62,000 nucleotides of DNA from Tubiluchus corallicola. Its lineage: Eukaryota; Priapulida; Priapulimorpha; Priapulimorphida; Tubiluchidae. The position numbers were made by a program, and so were the translations under genes. The stretch covers positions 1 to 62,000 of the forward strand of contig JAQGDQ010000572.1 of assembly GCA_030141605.1 (NCBI GenBank), given 5' to 3'. The notes beneath the pieces were generated by a model, which saw nothing but the letters and a program-made list of their open reading frames with translations, did not search any database and was not told where the DNA came from. Positions 1 to 11,600 of this stretch are shown here, one piece after another (the first letter of the stretch is position 1; each line of letters opens with the position of its first letter).

Positions 1-456
1 TCTAATGGCCAATTCACACTGGAAAAAACCTAGGTGTTAGTTCACATTAGTGTCTACTGAGCAGGCTGCAAATTCTTCTAATGACCAGTTCACACTAGAA
101 AAAACCTAGATGTTAGTTCACATTAGTGTCTACTGAGCAGGCTGCAAATTCTTCTAATGACCAGTTCACACTAGAAAAAACCTAGGCGTTAGTTCACACT
201 ACTGTCTCTCCTGAGCAGGCTGCAAATTCTTCTAATGGCCAATTCACACTGGAAAAAACCTAGGTGTTAGTTCACACTACTGTCTCTCCTGAGCAGGCTG
301 CAAATTCTTCTAATGGCCAATTCACACTGGAAAAAACCTAGATGTTAGTTCACATTAGTGTCTCTACTGAGCAGACTGCAAATTCTTCTAATGACCAGTT
401 CACACTGGAAAAAACCTAGATGTTAGTTCACATTAGTGTCTCTACTGAGCAGGCTA
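1..456. repeat. 76-78-bp tandem array, copy 1 (runs off the window)
   Basis: About six units of TCTAATGGCCAATTCACACT... with the conserved parts CCTAGGTGTTAGTTCACA and GAGCAGGCTGCAAATTCT. The same family precedes DSL copy 2 at 18266-19773. Unit variants (GGCC/GACC, CACTACTG/CATTAGTG) recur in the same order in both arrays, so the arrays were copied along with the exons. Confidence 0.95.
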
Positions 457-1050
457 CAGGGACGTGCTCCATCTCTATATATTTCTGCTGTACAAAAAAG
501 CCTAACAAAGTCAAAAAAGCAAAGTTGGTTAGGCATTGACTGAAATATATTATTGGTCTAAATTTGCCTCTTAAGTGTGAACTGTCGACTTTGTGCAGTT
601 TTTTGGAAATTTCCAGCATGCAAGATGAATATTGTTTTCCAAAATTCGAAAAATTGCTTAAAAAGTCTGTTTTTGAAACTAATGTACAAATATAACTCAT
701 GTAATTTGAAAGCACAATTTTGTGAAACGTTCTTACGTTCTGCGTTCATTAATAATATTTTCAATAATCGTGACGTCACTGTGGGGTAACAGTTGGCTAA
801 TGGCTTTTGGGATATGCATAAATTGCCCATTAAGCAACTAGCTGTATCCACTGTAAACATTATCTAGACACAATCTAATGATGTATGGTTGCCTCGGTAG
901 AGGCTTTCTTGAGATTAAAGTATATCGTCTTAACTTTGAGCTTGTAATCGTCTCTTTCTTTGCAGTTTTTTGTCTTTCTTTTGTCATTTAGATTACTGTG
1001 ACGGGTTTAACTTGATAATGTTAATTTTAATTGCTATTTTCTGCGCGCAG

Positions 1051-1162
1051 GTTCAAGCCAACTGATAGAGCGGATACGTCGAACAGACTACATTCAACCC
1101 CCGTCCAACTGGAAAACCATGACAGACGATGGCGCCACTGGCGTTGCCAGCATTGATTACAG
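1051..1162 (+). CDS. jag exon A, copy 1 (duplicate upstream of the MNNL-end exon)
   Basis: Same 112-bp exon as 20368-20479 with intact acceptor (CGCGCAG), open frame and donor (ACAG|GTAAGC). Reads [14 protein letters not shown]...; one replacement (Q for E) and one silent change relative to copy 2. Phase 1 in, phase 2 out. It lies 15.6 kb upstream of the exon (16776) that should come before it, so it can only be used if another copy of that exon exists further upstream. Its last ~25 bases plus donor are duplicated again at 1263-1290. No disabling mutation seen. Confidence 0.85.
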
Positions 1163-1257
1163 GTAAGCCTGCAGCGTTCGGTATCGCATTGTTTAGAACA
1201 ATGACATTGTAAAGTCATGAATTTCTAGGAGTTAAACAATCTCATTAAACAATCAAA

Positions 1258-1380
1258 CAACACTGGCATTGCCAGCATTGATTACAGGTAAGCCTGCAGC
1301 GTTCGGTATCGCATTGTTTAGAACAATGACATTGAAAAGTCGTGAATTTGTAGGAGTTAAACAATCACGTTATTCAGAAC
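1258..1380 (+). repeat. Local tandem duplication of the exon A 3' edge and donor
   Basis: GCCAGCATTGATTACAG|GTAAG plus about 100 bp of intron (first at 1146) is repeated here about 125 bp later with few changes. The second unit carries the last ~25 bases of exon A and a complete donor. Absent from copy 2. Confidence 0.9.
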
Positions 1381-1570
1381 AATGAAATTGAAAAGTAATG
1401 GATTTATGGGATTTGGTAGGAAATGTATTTACAGTTTAGAAAAGTGAGACATTGATGATATGCCAACGATACTAATACTAATGCTACTGTACTAAGAATA
1501 TTTTGAATTCTGTAAGTTTGTCTGTTCGTACAAAATTAAAAACCAAGCCAAATTGTACATTGTTTGTTAG

Positions 1571-1719
1571 GGTTCGAGTTATCTGTGACGAGCATTATTA
1601 CAACTTCACCTGCACCAAACTCTGTCGGCCACGCGATGACCAGTTTGGACATTACGACTGCGACCAGAATGGGGCGAAGGTGTGTAAGGAGGGCTGGAAA
1701 GGCAGCGACTGCAACGAAG
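1571..1719 (+). CDS. jag exon B, copy 1: duplicate DSL domain
   Basis: 149-bp intact DSL exon with [13 protein letters not shown], ending GWKGSDCNE and GAAG|GTATGT. The changes from copy 2 that I see are at the end (SDCNE versus ADCNA). Phase 2 in, phase 1 out, so exons A+B together form a symmetrical 261-bp cassette. The 39-bp array starts about 20 bp past the donor. It could be an alternative or extra DSL unit, part of a larger tandem copy, or a non-functional leftover; sequence alone does not decide. Confidence 0.85.
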
Positions 1720-1741
1720 GTATGTTCTGCCTCTGAATCGT

Positions 1742-2668
1742 TTACTTAGGTTGCTTTTCATCAAATCTTTGATCTGTGTCTTACTTAGGTTGCTTTTCAT
1801 CAAATCTTTGATCTGTGTCTTACTTAGGTTGCTTTTCATCAAATCTTTGATCTGTGCCTTACTTAGGTTGCTTTTCATCAAATCTTTGATCTGTGTCTTA
1901 CTTAGGTTGCTTTTCATCAAATCTTTGATCTGTGTCTTACTTAGGTTGCTTTTCATCAAATCTTTGATCTGTGCCTTACTTAGGTTGCTTTTCATCAAAT
2001 CTTTGATCTGTGTCTTACTTAGGTTGCTTTTCATCAAATCTTTGATCTGTGTCTTACTTAGGTTGCTTTTCATCAAATCTTTGATCTGTGTCTTACTTAG
2101 GTTGCTTTTCATCAAATCTTTGATCTGTGTCTTACTTAGGTTGCTTTTCATCAAATCTTTGATCTGTGTCTTACTTAGGTTGCTTTTCATCAAATCTTTG
2201 ATCTGTGTCTTACTTAGGTTGCTTTTCATCAAATCTTTGATCTGTGTCTTACTTAGGTTGCTTTTCATCAAATCTTTGATCTGTGTCTTACTTAGGTTGC
2301 TTTTCATCAAATCTTTGATCTGTGTCTTACTTAGGTTGCTTTTCATCAAATCTTTGATCTGTGTCTTACTTAGGTTGCTTTTCATCAAATCTTTGATCTG
2401 TGTCTTACTTAGGTTGCTTTTCATCAAATCTTTGATCTGTGTCTTACTTAGGTTGCTTTTCATCAAATCTTTGATCTGTGTCTTACTTAGGTTGCTTTTC
2501 ATCAAATCTTTGATCTGTGTCTTACTTAGGTTGCTTTTCATCAAATCTTTGATCTGTGTCTTACTTAGGTTGCTTTTCATCAAATCTTTGATCTGTGTCT
2601 TACTTAGGTTGCTTTTCATCAAATCTTTGATCTGTGTCTTACTTAGGTTGCTTTTCATCAAATCTTTT
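1742..2668. repeat. 39-bp tandem array, about 24 units
   Basis: Unit GGTTGCTTTTCATCAAATCT TTGATCTGTGTCTTACTTA, almost unmutated (only GTGTC/GTGCC variants). It is open in two opposite frames only because 39 is a multiple of 3. Each unit carries a pyrimidine-rich TCTTACTTAG|GT resembling a 3' splice site. Downstream of DSL copy 2 the same unit occurs only twice (21001-21080). Ends in a short (GTCTAT)3 run. Confidence 0.97.
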
Positions 2669-2963
2669 GTCTATGTCTATGTCTATGCTTTAGCTACCAC
2701 TGAAACAAATAGTCCAAAGTCTTCCATGCGGTGTCCATGCCCCCGAATATCCAATTTTATATCCTTTTTAGTAGTTTTTCCCCGGTTTCGGTCCGCCTTA
2801 AAGTTTGTAAGATTGCCTCTGCCACGTGTCCAAAATAGTTTTTCGAGTTGACTGGTACAAGGTGTAATGTGTTTAGCCGAGTAGTATAACCTAATAGGGT
2901 CCATCTGCTCGTTGAATACCATTCGGGTTACGTTTCTACCTCCTGCAGTTACGTTACGATTGC

Positions 2964-3840
2964 ACAAGTGATAGCGTCTTTTCTCCACTCAATGTTTGCT
3001 TGAGCAGGTTTATCATTGGTAGTTATTGCATCTTCTACACGCGTTTCTACTTTCCAGTGTTTGTGTTGTACGATGTGTGTGTGTGTGTGTGCGTGTGCGT
3101 GCGTGTGCGTGTGTGCAGAAGTGATAGCGTCTTTTCTCCACTCAATGTTTGCTTGAGCAGGTTTATCATTGGTAGTTATTGCATCTTCTACACGCGTTTC
3201 TACTTTCCAGTGTTTGTGTTGTACGATGTGTGTGTGTGTGCGTGTGTGTGTGTGTGCGTGCGTGCGTGTGTGCAGAAGTGATAGCGTCTTTTCTCCACTC
3301 AATGTTTGCTTGAGCAGGTTTATCATTGGTAGTTATTGCTTCTTCTACACGCGTTTCTACTTTCCAATGTTTGTATTGTGCGATGTGTGTGTGTGCGTGC
3401 GTGTGTGCGTGCGTGCGTGCGTGTGTGCACAAGTGATAGCGTCTTTTCTCCACTCAATGTTTGCTTGAGCAGGTTTATCATTGGTAGTTATTGCATCTTC
3501 TACACGCGTTTCTACTTTCCAATGTTTGTATTGTGCGGTGTGTGTGCGTGCGTGCGTGCGTGCGTGTGTGCAGAAGTGATAGCGTCTTTTCTCCACTCAA
3601 TGTTTGCTTGAGCAGGTTTGTCATTGGTAGTTATTGCATCTTCTACACGCGTTTCTACTTTCCAGTGTTTGTATTGTACGATGTGTGCGTGTGCGTGTGT
3701 GTGTGTGTGCGTGTGTGCGTGCGTGTGTGCGTGCGTGTGTGCAGAAGTGATAGCGTCTTTTCTCCACTCAATGTTTGCTTGAGCAGGTTTATCATTGGTA
3801 GTTATTGCATCTTCTACACGCGTTTCTACTTTCCAGTGTT

Positions 3841-3850
<10 letters not shown>
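2964..3850. repeat. Composite ~155-bp tandem array with embedded GT microsatellites
   Basis: Six units: a conserved ~115-bp part (AAGTGATAGCGTCTTTTCTC... to ...CTACTTTCCAGTGTTTGT) followed by a (GT/GC)n tract whose length differs in every unit. Unit starts near 2966, 3118, 3275, 3429, 3571 and 3746. Apparent Thr/His or Val/Cys proteins here are microsatellite translations. Confidence 0.95.
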
Positions 3851-3872
<22 letters not shown>

Positions 3873-4043
3873 TGCGTGAGTGTGTGTGTGTGAGTGAGTG
3901 AGTGAGTGAGTGTGTGTGCGTGCATGCGTGTGTGCGAGTGAGCGAGTGAGTGCGTGTGCGTGCGTGTGTGTGTGTGTGCACGTGCGGGTGTGTGTGTGCG
4001 CGCGTGCGCGTGCGTGCGTGTGTGTGTGCAATGTGTGTGTGTG
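3838..4043. repeat. Interrupted (GT)n microsatellite
   Basis: About 200 bp of TG dinucleotides with TGCG and TGAG variants, directly after the composite array. Confidence 0.97.
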
Positions 4044-4190
4044 TGCGTTCTGGTATCCCATTCTTTCGCAATTATAAGTGCTGATCCAATAATCTTGGCG
4101 TATCATAATATTTTTTGATAGAAATAAATAGTTTATTGACGGAGAACACAGTACAATATATAATACAATGGACATGAAAGAACTCACACG
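4044..4190. repeat. Dispersed repeat after a GT tract, copy 1
   Basis: TTCTGGTATCCCATTCTTTC... through GTTTATT and AATACAATGGACAT closely matches 5657-5790. Both copies start directly after a (GT)n tract, as a mobile element joined to its own microsatellite would. No coding capacity seen. Confidence 0.85.
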
Positions 4191-4646
4191 TCACAACCCA
4201 ACTCTTGGGTATAATCGTCATAATTATTGGAACAGTAAAGAAACAGTACAGGCTAAACACTAAATAGTATTTACACGTTTACAAAAATAATGTAATTACA
4301 GTAATGTGCTTTTGATATCAACTGAATATGATTTTCTGTGATTAAGGTTTTATTTTTTTTTTCTTTTAAAACAGTGTGTAATATAGTTTGAAATTTAATT
4401 TCCAAACTCACTTTCACTTCCATTCGTCAGAAATATAAATTTTTCCTGTTCCGTAAGATTAATAAAGTTTGCGAAAATTTCATTGACATGAGAAAACAGG
4501 CTTTGTCTTAAATCATTATGGTAGTTACAAACAAGAATTAAATGCTTTGCGCCATCATTTTTTGGATCTTTGCAAAAATGGCCGCCTAGTCTGTTGTTAA
4601 GGGAGATTTCAGTTTGGTGATATATCACCTATATGCTTATGTCTCG
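4191..4646. other. Intronic sequence, no gene seen
   Basis: AT-rich DNA. A 77-codon minus-strand frame (4395-4628) shows no recognisable motif and no splice context, and I do not call it. Confidence 0.5.
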
Positions 4647-5109
4647 TTAACCCTTTCAGTCCCAAATAATTTTTTTAATACGAAAAAAATTTTTGGTTTG
4701 GTTTTGGTTCAGTATGTCCATCTTGTTTACACATAATAATTTTTTTCTACTTGTGCCCGCGTGCTAAATATAGCTTGTATCCCACGGGATACATTGGGAT
4801 TCAATGGAAGCATAAAATTTGCTTCATTTTGCAACTGTTGATAATTTTTCAAATTATTTAAGACATTTAGTATGCATGCTATGCTGATCTGTACAAAGTC
4901 GTCTCTAAAGTACTGTACCTTGCGCAGTTTTTTGTGCTATGTAGATTTTCTAGTTTGCCATTTTATCACCATTTTTAGTCTATTGTTATTGGCTTAAATC
5001 AAAATAACTATTAACAGATCAAATACCTGTCAGTTTTAAAATTTTATTAATTTTAAAGGCAGAAAATATTCTCGTATCCCACGGGATACAACGGGTATGA
5101 AAGGGTTAA
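4647..5109. mobile_element. piggyBac-like MITE, copy 1 (463 bp)
   Basis: Bounded by TTAA on both sides, ends TTAACCCTTTCAGTCCC and GGGTATGAAAGGGTTAA. TTAA target sites with CCCTTT ends are typical of piggyBac-type elements. Two subterminal near-palindromes GTATCCCACGGGATAC. No transposase. A second copy in opposite orientation is at 10522-10977. Confidence 0.85.
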
Positions 5110-5515
5110 AAGAGCTTCTGAAATGCTGTAAACATACATAAGGGATCATACTGAACTTTTTGTGTTTGATTAAAACTTTGTTCCAATGGGGTACAGCAAA
5201 GCGAGCTCTTTTATGTCTTTTTCGTGATTGGGATCAAATATTCATTTTTTTGTCATAACTATGTGACTGTGATTCATTTGACTATTGACATTTCATCGTT
5301 TAAAAGGGCCTAGGTGACTCGTTATTACTAATAATGTACATGCGCATGCGCATGAGCTGGGTGTAAAGAGAGCTAGATACCATTATCACCTTCTACAGCT
5401 GCAAATGTCACCTTCAAGGATTATCTTTGACAAAGAGCTAGATTTTGGTATTGCCGCAACCATGCATGTTAAGCAAGCCCTGCCATTCATTGAAGAATCG
5501 AGCTTGTAGAGTGTA
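5110..5515. other. Intronic sequence, no gene seen
   Basis: No open frame with features, no repeat structure recognised; a short GCGCATGCGCATG palindromic run near 5341. Confidence 0.5.
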
Positions 5516-5516
5516 C

Positions 5517-5640
<124 letters not shown>

Positions 5641-5656
5641 AGCGTGTGCGTGCACG

Positions 5657-5795
5657 TTCTGGTATCCCATTCTTTCACAATTATAAGAGCTGATCCAATA
5701 ATCTGGCGTATCATCATATTTTTTTGATAGAAATAGTTTATTAACGGACAACACACAATATACAATTTACAATATATAATGCAATGGACATAAAA
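5657..5795. repeat. Dispersed repeat after a GT tract, copy 2
   Basis: Second copy of the 4044-4190 repeat in the same orientation, 1.6 kb downstream, again abutting a (GT)n tract. Confidence 0.85.
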
Positions 5796-5840
5796 AATGA
5801 CACACACGAAGCTACACGTTAAAAGGGTAGAAAGGAGAGA

Positions 5841-5958
<118 letters not shown>

Positions 5959-6410
5959 CTAACGACTTCAAAATCTAAGCGAGTTTAAATTGAACACATT
6001 CCTAACGTATCAAAGCACGTCTCAATTCATTACTCTAGTACGCGGCGTAGTAAAATAAGCATGGACACGCGAACGCAGCTGCGTATTTGCATTGATCGAT
6101 GCGTGTTTAAAAATAACAAGAAAATGCTTGCGAACTTGTAGACGGTAGTGGATTTTTTTACACGTCTTAAGCAATGTTTTGCATTTAAATTTGGCTCAGA
6201 TGTGGGACACACGTGTTTTCTACAGGCATGTGCGGCTGTAGGTCCCCCCCCCCCCTGCTAAAGAATTTCATTGATGAAATATGTGCGTGTAGCCTGCGTC
6301 AGATGGATCATTTTGTCCAGTGTAGCTAGTAAATGATTAAAATGGTCTATTGGAGACTGCATTCCGTATTTTTTAACGTATATATATATGTTATTATATA
6401 CGTATATAAC

Positions 6411-6553
6411 CGCGTTAAATGATGGTTTTGTCAATTTTCATGAAAAAATCACTTTGGTCTTAAGCTTTTGCAAATATATACACAGTCATTTGCAAAAGTT
6501 TAAGACCAAAGTGATTTTTTCATGAAAATCGACAAAACCATCATTTAACACGG
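6411..6553. repeat. Large inverted repeat (65-bp arms) at a Tc1-like end
   Basis: Arm 1 (6411-6475) and arm 2 (6488-6553) are near-perfect reverse complements around a 12-bp AT-rich centre; both contain ATGAAAAAATCACTTTGGTC or its complement. Arm 2 leads into the Tc1-like transposase remnant, so the pair looks like two terminal repeats head to head. Confidence 0.9.
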
Positions 6554-6868
6554 TTCCATCTAAAAACTATTCATTTATTCTTCTAGAAAAATGTACTACA
6601 GCATAGTTTGTATGTTTTTATCCAAAAATAGTCACAGTCCTTGAACATTTTAGTACTTTGTATGTCCGCCGAAGTTGTCAATCACCGCCTTCATTCTAAG
6701 AGGCATACTGGAAATTAGGTTTTGGCAGTACTCGGAAGTAATTTCTTTAACCCAAACGTCGTTGATAACTCTTGGCAAGTCTTCAGCACTTGATGGCTGC
6801 CTGTCTGCCACCTTATCCTTCAGTATCTCTCAGAGATTCTCTATCGGATTGAGGTCCGGGCTGTATAT
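6554..6868 (-). pseudogene. Tc1/mariner-type transposase, 3' fragment
   Basis: The reverse complement reads YSPDLNPIENL, then a stop, then EILKDKVADRQPSSAEDLP and further to KAVIDNFGGHTKY and a stop. SPDLNPIEN before the last catalytic acid is the classic Tc1/mariner (DD34E) signature. A TGA stands where TGG (Trp) is usual, and the amino-terminal two thirds are missing, so it cannot encode an active enzyme. Confidence 0.85.
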
Positions 6869-7858
6869 CGTTTACTCGTACTACTACAATCACATCAAAC
6901 ATACAAACAGATCAACAAGTAAAATAACATGATTAACAAGATTAGTAAGCAATGTGAATATATACGATTAAGTGAGAGTAAGATATTATGTTAGCATGGC
7001 GTACAACTCATTCCTGTTAAAAAATCAAAACAATTACGTTCTAGAGCCCATATAACTTCTTTAGTGAAATTTACAGTCCGTATTTGTTCATCGCTAACAA
7101 TACCTCTTACATTTAATGTACAGAAAAAAAACTTTAAAAAATGAATGTCATTTGTGTAAAAAGTTTTGTACTCGTTACAAATAGATAAATTATAACCCAT
7201 TACAGAAGAGGCATGAAATCGAGAATCATGTCCAAAGAAATTGGCTATATGATTTTCACTATATAAGCAACTATGGTAAAATTTAACAAATCGTTTTGTA
7301 GTTGTTTAAGTGGGGGAATAATTTAAGTGGGGGAATAATTTAAGTGGGGGAATAATATCACTTATAAAAGGAAGACAAGATCTGTGTGACCTAAACGGCA
7401 AATTCCAAAGTTTTCTTACTGCAATATTCCAAGATTTGCCCGATAGCTTCTGTCTAGATGCTGTCATTGTCGTTGCAATTACACCTGTTGCCGTTGCTGC
7501 TGTTGTCATTGTCACGATCATAGTCGCCGCCACTGCTGCTGCTGCTCCTGCCCGTTGTATAGATAATGATGCACCTGTTGTGCCTCATCAGCAGCAACAT
7601 GTGTGGCAGGGTCATCCGAAAGATTTTAAAAATGGTACCTGCTGTTGCCCTGCCTGGCGTGCGGCATTTAGGGTAAAAGTGGGGTAAAAATAGTCTCTGT
7701 TATGTAATTGTTGGGTTGTTATTTACAGTCGATAAAAAGCTCGTAAGCTTATGTTAACTGTTTATATAAAGAACCGACTTTAAATCAAGATCATTGTTAT
7801 TATTATTATATCATATTTTATTATTATATCAGTGCAAAAATACAAACTGCGTTAATAA
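6869..7858. other. Intronic sequence with small repeats, no gene called
   Basis: Contains three copies of an 18-bp AAGTGGGGGAATAATTT motif (7308-7356) and a CTGTTGCCGTTGCTGCTG low-complexity run (7480-7550). A minus-strand frame of 69 codons (6991-7200) resembles decayed retroelement coding, but I cannot name a domain. Confidence 0.4.
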
Positions 7859-7859
7859 T

Positions 7860-9934
7860 GGAGTTCTTACTCTAACAACAATAGCCGCATTAACACAGTG
7901 TATGCCATTTCTTACTCTAACAACAATAGCCACATTAGCACAGTGTATGCCAGTTCTTACTCTAAACAACAATAGCCGCATTAACACAGTGTATGCCATT
8001 TCTTACTCTAACAACAATAGCCGCATTAACACAGTGTATGCCAGTTCTTACTCTAACAACAATAGCCGCATTAACACAGTGTATGCCATTTCTTACTCTA
8101 ACAACAATAGCCGCATTAACACAGTGTATGCCAGTTCTTACTCTAACAACAATAGCTGCATTAACACAGTGTATGCCAGTTCTTACTCTAACAACAATAG
8201 CCACATTAACACAGTGTATGTCAGTTCTTACTCTAACAACAATAGCCACATTAACACAGTGTATGCCAGTTCTTACTCTAACAACAATAGCCACATTAAC
8301 ACCGTGTATGCCAGTTCTTACTCTAACAACAATAGCCGCATTAACACAGTGTATGCCAGTTCTTACTCTAACAACAATAGCCACATTAACACAGTGTATG
8401 CCATTTCTTACTCTAACAACAATAGCCGCATTAACACAGTGTATGCCATTTCTTACTCTAACAACAATAGCCACATTAACACAGTGTATGCCAGTTCTTA
8501 CTCTAACAACAATAGCCACATTAACACAGTGTATGCCAGTTCTTACTCTAACAACAATAGCCGCATTAACACAGTGTATGCCAGTTCTTACTCTAACAAC
8601 AATAGCCGCATTAACACAGTGTATGCCATTTCTTACTCTAACAACAATAGCCGCATTAACACAGTGTATGCCAGTTCTTACTCTAACAACAATAGCCGCA
8701 TTAACACAGTGTATGCCAGTTCTTACTCTAACAACAATAGCCGCATTAACACAGTGTATGCCATTTCTTACTCTAACAACAATAGCCGCATTAACACAGT
8801 GTATGCCAGTTCTTACTCTAACAACAATAGCCGCATTAACACAGTGTATGCCAGTTCTTACTCTAACAACAATAGCCGCATTAACACAGTGTATGCCATT
8901 TCTTACTCTAACAACAATAGCCGCATTAACACAGTGTATGCCAGTTCTTACTCTAACAACAATAGCCGCATTAACACAGTGTATGCCATTTCTTACTCTA
9001 ACAACAATAGCCGCATTAACACAGTGTATGCCAGTTCTTACTCTAACAACAATAGCCGCATTAACACAGTGTATGCCATTTCTTACTCTAACAACAATAG
9101 CCGCATTAACACAGTGTATGCCAGTTCTTACTCTAACAACAATAGCCGCATTAACACAGTGTATGCCATTTCTTACTCTAACAACAATAGCCGCATTAAC
9201 ACAGTGTATGCCAGTTCTTACTCTAACAACAATAGCCGCATTAACACAGTGTATGCCAGTTCTTACTCTAACAACAATAGCCGCATTAACACAGTGTATG
9301 CCATTTCTTACTCTAACAACAATAGCCGCATTAACACAGTGTATGCCAGTTCTTACTCTAACAACAATAGCCGCATTAACACAGTGTATGCCATTTCTTA
9401 CTCTAACAACAATAGCCGCATTAACACAGTGTATGCCAGTTCTTACTCTAACAACAATAGCCGCATTAACACAGTGTATGCCAGTTCTTACTCTAACAAC
9501 AATAGCCGCATTAACACAGTGTATGCCATTTCTTACTCTAACAACAATAGCCGCATTAACACAGTGTATGCCAGTTCTTACTCTAACAACAATAGCCGCA
9601 TTAACACAGTGTATGCCAGTTCTTACTCTAACAACAATAGCCGCATTAACACAGTGTATGCCAGTTCTTACTCTAACAACAATAGCCGCATTAACACAGT
9701 GTATGCCAGTTCTTACTCTAACAACAATAGCCACATTAACACAGTGTATGCCAGTTCTTACTCTAACAACAATAGCCGCATTAACACAGTGTATGCCAGT
9801 TCTTACTCTAACAACAATAGCCGCATTAACACAGTGTATGCCAGTTCTTACTCTAACAACAATAGCCACATTAACACAGTGTATGCCAGTTCTTACTCTA
9901 ACAACAATAGCCACATTAACACAGTGTATGCCAG
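7860..9934. repeat. 45-bp tandem array, about 46 units, with 90-bp higher-order order
   Basis: Unit TTCTTACTCTAACAACAATA GCCGCATTAACACAGTGTATGCCAG. Variants GCCATTTC and GCCAGTTC alternate over long stretches, and GCCGC/GCCAC varies, which points to growth by multi-unit steps. Long frames on both strands (up to 729 codons) exist only because 45 is a multiple of 3 and the unit lacks stops; an extra A near 7964 breaks the frame. Confidence 0.97.
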
Positions 9935-9984
9935 TGAAACAGAGCACACATTAATTGACGGTGCCCAAGACCCAAAGGTGTAAT

Positions 9985-10521
9985 CTTGAATTGCATAATT
10001 TTCAAACAGTTGACGACAAGGCCCAGACGCTATTCTTATTCCACTTTTTTTACAAAATGGATATTTTTGCTTACTGAATTCCTAAATCAGTGAAGACCGC
10101 TGCGTTTGAATTGCAAATAAACGCCACAGTGACGTACGCCATGCTTAATTAGACGGTTTCGTGTGCCTGCGTTGACACAAAAATTTGTTTAAACATCTCC
10201 GCAAGTGTGAATTATCTTTGGTACCGCCCGTCGATGTTGCATACGTGATTGCATACCCTGCATGACAATTATGCAAGCGGAATTCTTCTTACCTGCCAGG
10301 CTTAGCACCTGTAGGTGTGAATAAAAACACCTCGCTGCACTTTGTGTCATCAGAAGAAGACGTATCACCGAAGCAGCGTCGAATAATTCTAGTTGATTCT
10401 CGTCTTTTAGTGCTGGATTTTCTAGCTTTGTGCTCACATCTTATATGGCTTCTTGACCTCTTGGCTTCTTTCTGCATCTCTCGAAATTCTTCTTGATGTT
10501 ACGCCATGCATACCGTTGATG
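9985..10521. other. Intronic sequence, no gene seen
   Basis: Short overlapping minus-strand frames (10189-10477) without a recognisable motif. Confidence 0.45.
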
Positions 10522-10977
10522 TTAACCCTTTCATACCCGCTGTATCCCGTGGGATACTAGAATATTTTCTGCCTTTAAAATTAATAAAATTTTAAAACGG
10601 ACAGTTATTTGATCTGTTAATAGTTATTTTGATTTAAGCCAATAACAATAGACTGAAAATGGTGATAAAATGGCAAACTAGAAAATCTGCATAGCATAAA
10701 AAACTGCTCAAGGTACAGTACTTTAGAGAGGACTTTGTACAGATCAGCTTAGCATCCATACTAAATGTCTTAAATACTTTAAAAAATTATCAGCAGTTCC
10801 AAAATGAAGCACATTTGATGCTTCCATTGAATCCCAGTGTATCCCGTGGGATACAGGCTATATTTAGCACAGGTAGAAAAAAATAATTATGTGTAAACAA
10901 GATGTACATACTGAACAAATGTACCGAGCCAAAAAATTTTTTCTTATTAAAAAATAATTTGGGACTGAAAGGGTTAA
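10522..10977. mobile_element. piggyBac-like MITE, copy 2 (456 bp, inverted relative to copy 1)
   Basis: TTAACCCTTTCATACCCGC ... GGGACTGAAAGGGTTAA: the same element as 4647-5109 in reverse orientation, with diverged interior and TTAA at each end. The two copies flank 5.4 kb, including the 45-bp array. Confidence 0.85.
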
Positions 10978-11022
10978 AGAAGAAGAACGGGGGGTCATTT
11001 TAAACCATATGTTTATATTAAT

Positions 11023-11600
11023 ATGCAAGGAAAATACAGGTCTGTGCTTGCAAAGCTAAGAAGTGGTACTCTTCCCCTGGAACTGGAGCATGGTAGGTTT
11101 AGAAATGTTAAGGTTGATGAACGTTTGTGTAAGATATGTTGCTGTGGAGATGTAGAAGATGAATCTCACTTTATGTTTGTTTGTACACATTATAGACTAG
11201 AGAGAGAAGAATTTTTCCAAGATATTAAAATGGACCCGGAACAATTAGATAATGTAAATAAATGGAAATATATTATGTCAGAAGATAATGTCCTTAGGAC
11301 TGCAAAATATGCTTATAAGATTTTTAGAATGAGGCAAAGCAAGATATATATTTAATACATGACTTGTCCATTCAGGTATATGTTAAAATTCCATATTATA
11401 TATTTTCTTTTATTTGATATTCTATGTAAATGAACTGCACAGTTATTATGTTATAAATTTTCATGAAATTGACTTGTAAGCCCAAGTGGGCTGGAAACAG
11501 CTTTAATAACATTTTACAGTATTAATTAACACATGAATTATTACATTGTTATTATCATATGTTTATGTCAATAAAGATATTCAATCAATCAATCAATTTA
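11023..11600 (+). mobile_element. Non-LTR retrotransposon, 5'-truncated: ORF C-terminus, 3' UTR and tail
   Basis: The 110-codon frame (11023-11355) contains RLCKICCCGDVEDESHFMFV followed by C..Y..ER, the C-terminal CCHC zinc-knuckle seen at the end of many invertebrate LINE ORF2 proteins. A 3' UTR (with CAAGTGGGCTGGAAACAGC) runs to AATAAAGATATTCAA and a (TCAA)n tail at 11579-11596. Insertion in the sense direction of jag; the reverse transcriptase core is missing. Confidence 0.85.

Larger units (their letters stand above)
457..1740. repeat. Duplicated segment, copy 1 (intron plus exons A and B)
   Basis: Aligns base for base with 19774-20919 at roughly 98 % by eye, covering intron, exon A, intron and exon B up to CTGAATCG. 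Main difference: copy 1 has an extra ~125-bp internal tandem duplication (1258-1380) and a few small indels. Direct orientation, offset about 19.2-19.3 kb. Confidence 0.95.

Noticed and set aside
1606-2851. 351- and 366-codon frames with a 13-residue repeat
   Set aside because: Translations of the 39-bp array on both strands; no conserved flank and only two units beside the other DSL copy.
7794-9983. Open frames of 729, 661 and 653 codons on both strands
   Set aside because: All are translations of the 45-bp array in different frames; period a multiple of 3, unit without stops, a frame-breaking indel near 7964, and no start or splice context.
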